Positions 62,504 through 64,000 of a stretch of 64,000 bases of DNA are shown in pieces (the stretch's first letter is position 1; each line of letters starts with the position of its first letter). The translations under genes and the position numbers were made by a program. Origin of the DNA: WVYX01 sp039592335 (GTDB lineage: Bacteria > Gemmatimonadota > Gemmatimonadetes > Gemmatimonadales > GWC2-71-9); the NCBI GenBank assembly GCA_039592335.1, contig JBDHBX010000014.1, positions 62,001 to 126,000 on the forward strand, given 5' to 3'. The notes beneath the pieces are model-generated. The model saw only the letters and a list, made by a program, of their open reading frames with translations, did no database searches and was not told where the DNA came from.

Positions 62504-63160
62504 CTACGACACCCCGAAGAACACCCGGTAGCCCGCCGCGACCGAGAACACCCTGGAGTGCGCTTCACTGCCGGCCTCGGTCGAGAGGTTTCGCAACCCT
62601 ACCGCGTATTCCAGGTCCAGCGTGAACGCTCCGGGGCCGAGCCGCACGTCGGTGCCGGCGCCGAACACGAGGCCGTAGTCGGTCTTCTTGCGATCGACGC
62701 CCTCCTCCTCGCAGTCCAGGTCCATCGCCAGATCCAGCGCCGGCACCTCGGCATGCAGGCCGCACGCCACCTCGAACCCGACGATGCCGCCGGCGTAGAG
62801 ATAGGGCGATACGGGGCCGCCCTTCGTGGGGATGATGAACTTGGCGATGAGCGGGACATCGACGTACGACAATCGCAGCAGGACGTTGACGCCCATCTCC
62901 TCCTGCTGCGTCCCTTCCTGCGAGTAGCGGCCCTCGAGCTGCAGCGCGAGCCACGGCGTGACGCTCACGCCCACGCTGGCACCAAGCAGCAGCCCCGTTC
63001 TCGACTCGAAGGGCGGCTCAACGGCTACCCCGTTGTCCGTCGCGGAGAAATCGGAGAAGTTGATGCCACCCTTGGCGCCGATGGCGACCTGGGCCGCGGC
63101 GGGCGACGTGACGGCGGCCGTGAGGCCAAGCAAGATGATTCCCAGCAGCAGTCTGCGCAC
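62504..63160 (-). CDS. Outer-membrane beta-barrel protein (porin family, OmpA/PorT-like)
   Basis: A 218-residue exported protein. A signal peptide ends at SPAAAQ (about residue 24), then GAKGGINFSDF starts a small barrel with alternating strands, for example LALQLEGRYSQEG, and a closing GYRVFFGV. This pattern fits small outer-membrane barrels annotated as PorT or OMP_b-brl_2. GTG start at 63160 has GGGGAGGG upstream, although the frame is open farther. The transport or structural role is unknown. Confidence 0.8.
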   Translation of the reverse strand: MRRLLLGIILLGLTAAVTSPAAAQVAIGAKGGINFSDFSATDNGVAVEPPFESRTGLLLGASVGVSVTPWLALQLEGRYSQEGTQQEEMGVNVLLRLSYVDVPLIAKFIIPTKGGPVSPYLYAGGIVGFEVACGLHAEVPALDLAMDLDCEEEGVDRKKTDYGLVFGAGTDVRLGPGAFTLDLEYAVGLRNLSTEAGSEAHSRVFSVAAGYRVFFGVS

Positions 63161-63344
63161 AAGCCCTCCCCCGTGAGAGATTACGATTCTCACACCCTCC
63201 GTGTCTGGTACGAGCGAGCCGAAGCAGAGGTTCCCGGCGGCAATGGAGAGAGCTTCGGTTGCACATCGCCCAGCCGTGGCGAACTTTATCCAGCCACGGC
63301 GCTCCCGCGCGCGAGCGCACGGCGCAACCAGAGCCGGAGAGGGA

Positions 63345-64000
63345 ATGCCCATACTTGACATGTCGCCACTGGATCTACTCACCCTGGGCGTGGGCACTGC
63401 GCTCTTCGTGCTCTTCCTCCACGCCACGATCACCTCAAGGCGGGAGGGCGAGCCTCGCGCCGCCGCATTGTTCTTACTGCTGGCCGTGGTAGCTCCTCTG
63501 CCCTTCGTGCTCGTGGGCGTATTCAGCTTCCCGGCGGACGCACCGGTGGCCATCGGGCTGCTTGGGGCGACTGCTCTGGGGATCCTCGTGTGGCTGCTCC
63601 CGCTCGGGAGCGCCCGCCGGCTCGAGGACGACACCCCCACGAAGCGCATCGATGAGCGCGACATCATGTTCTCACGCAGGCTGCTGGAGCCGGGGACCGA
63701 GCGGTTCGCGGAGTACTATCGGGAGCGTCCCGAGAAGCGGGCGCCGGACAACGCCTTCCGGGCCGAGCCAGGTTTGCTCACGAAGGGGTCGAGCGCCTTT
63801 CACCCGTTCGCCTTTCCCGCGGCCGACGCCAGCTTCTGGACCATCGAGCGGCTACGACCGTACGTGGACGGCACCCCGGCACGCGAACGTGTGGACTGCG
63901 ATGCGCAGTCGGTCACACGCTTCCTCAAACGCTGGACACTGAAGCTGGGTGCGATCTCTGTCGGGGCCACCCGGCTGCACGCCTACCACCTGTACACGAC
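63345..64000 (+). CDS. Putative membrane-bound reductive-dehalogenase-like protein, N-terminal part (runs off window)
   Basis: At least 218 residues, open to the window end. Three hydrophobic helices occupy about residues 10-95 (LTLGVGTALFVLFLHATI and later ones), then a soluble domain starts with KRIDERDIMFSRRLLEPGTERF, followed by YYRERPEKRAPDNAFRAEPGLL and a segment ending LKLGAISVGATRL. I recall this arrangement from membrane-linked reductive-dehalogenase-domain proteins, whose corrinoid and 4Fe-4S motifs would lie outside the window. The identification is from memory of partial pattern only. GGAGAGGGA precedes the ATG. It is divergent from the beta-barrel gene. Confidence 0.5.
   Translation, partial: MPILDMSPLDLLTLGVGTALFVLFLHATITSRREGEPRAAALFLLLAVVAPLPFVLVGVFSFPADAPVAIGLLGATALGILVWLLPLGSARRLEDDTPTKRIDERDIMFSRRLLEPGTERFAEYYRERPEKRAPDNAFRAEPGLLTKGSSAFHPFAFPAADASFWTIERLRPYVDGTPARERVDCDAQSVTRFLKRWTLKLGAISVGATRLHAYHLYT

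Noticed and set aside
1..64000. tRNA, rRNA, CRISPR arrays, insertion sequences or prophage
   Set aside because: No cloverleaf or repeat-spacer pattern, transposase, integrase or phage structural gene was found on either strand by eye.

Overview
This 64 kb window is a GC-rich (roughly two thirds G+C) bacterial chromosome segment with dense coding and no tRNA, rRNA, CRISPR array or recognisable insertion sequence. Many exported peptidases, a DUF5916 outer-membrane protein, a DUF4097 ladder protein, TonB-plug-like small proteins and a CruF-type acyclic carotenoid operon together suggest a Gram-negative of the Gemmatimonadota type. That placement is inferred from gene content, not from a marker gene.

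Layout. 1-300: start of rmuC, running off the left edge. 437-2878: secreted metzincin. 3020-9461 (minus): an apparent operon of an outer-membrane DUF5916 protein, an M20 amidohydrolase, a serine hydrolase and an M28 peptidase. 9633-13755 (plus): HAD phosphatase, MscS channel, DUF4097 protein and aminotransferase. 13752-15929: S9B dipeptidyl peptidase. 16013-19367 (minus): bacilliredoxin, GDPD, PQQ-type sugar dehydrogenase and a receiver protein with a degenerate kinase helix. 19506-20295: ferredoxin and an ArsN2-like acetyltransferase converging on one hairpin terminator. 20451-24033: MacA-like adaptor plus two FtsX-type permeases with no ATPase.

24151-31185 is the clearest functional unit: a seven-gene carotenoid operon (B12/light-type MerR regulator, crtI, crtB, crtE, cruF, acyltransferase, glycosyltransferase) in which every gene overlaps the next. 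It is driven by a promoter whose -10 box lies inside an operator-like repeat. The expected product is an acyclic, hydroxylated, glycosylated and possibly acylated carotenoid; no cyclase is present. Uridine kinase follows.

31923-40289 (minus) is a second unit: saccharopine-dehydrogenase-like enzyme, a truncated and an intact TonB-plug-like protein, a LolA-like lipoprotein-sorting protein, two permeases, an ATPase, an outer-membrane protein and an NPP-type phosphodiesterase. It reads like a trans-envelope lipid or lipoprotein transport system of unknown cargo.

40415-52818 carries an M1 peptidase, DUF4260 and DUF1569 proteins, a lipoprotein GH84 hexosaminidase, a four-PAS hybrid kinase, a Memo-like protein, an M16 peptidase, a CBS protein and a cupin. 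52920-58960 is a metal-efflux locus (His/Cys-rich exported protein, TolC, CusB-like, CusA-like) in which cusA is split by an apparent 46-base internal deletion. 58957-62024 (minus) encodes cytochrome c, a serine hydrolase, an exported FAH-family protein and an NTF2-like protein. 62198-64000 holds a small unknown protein, a beta-barrel protein and the start of a possible membrane-bound reductive-dehalogenase-like protein that runs off the right edge. No gene-free stretch exceeds 300 bases.
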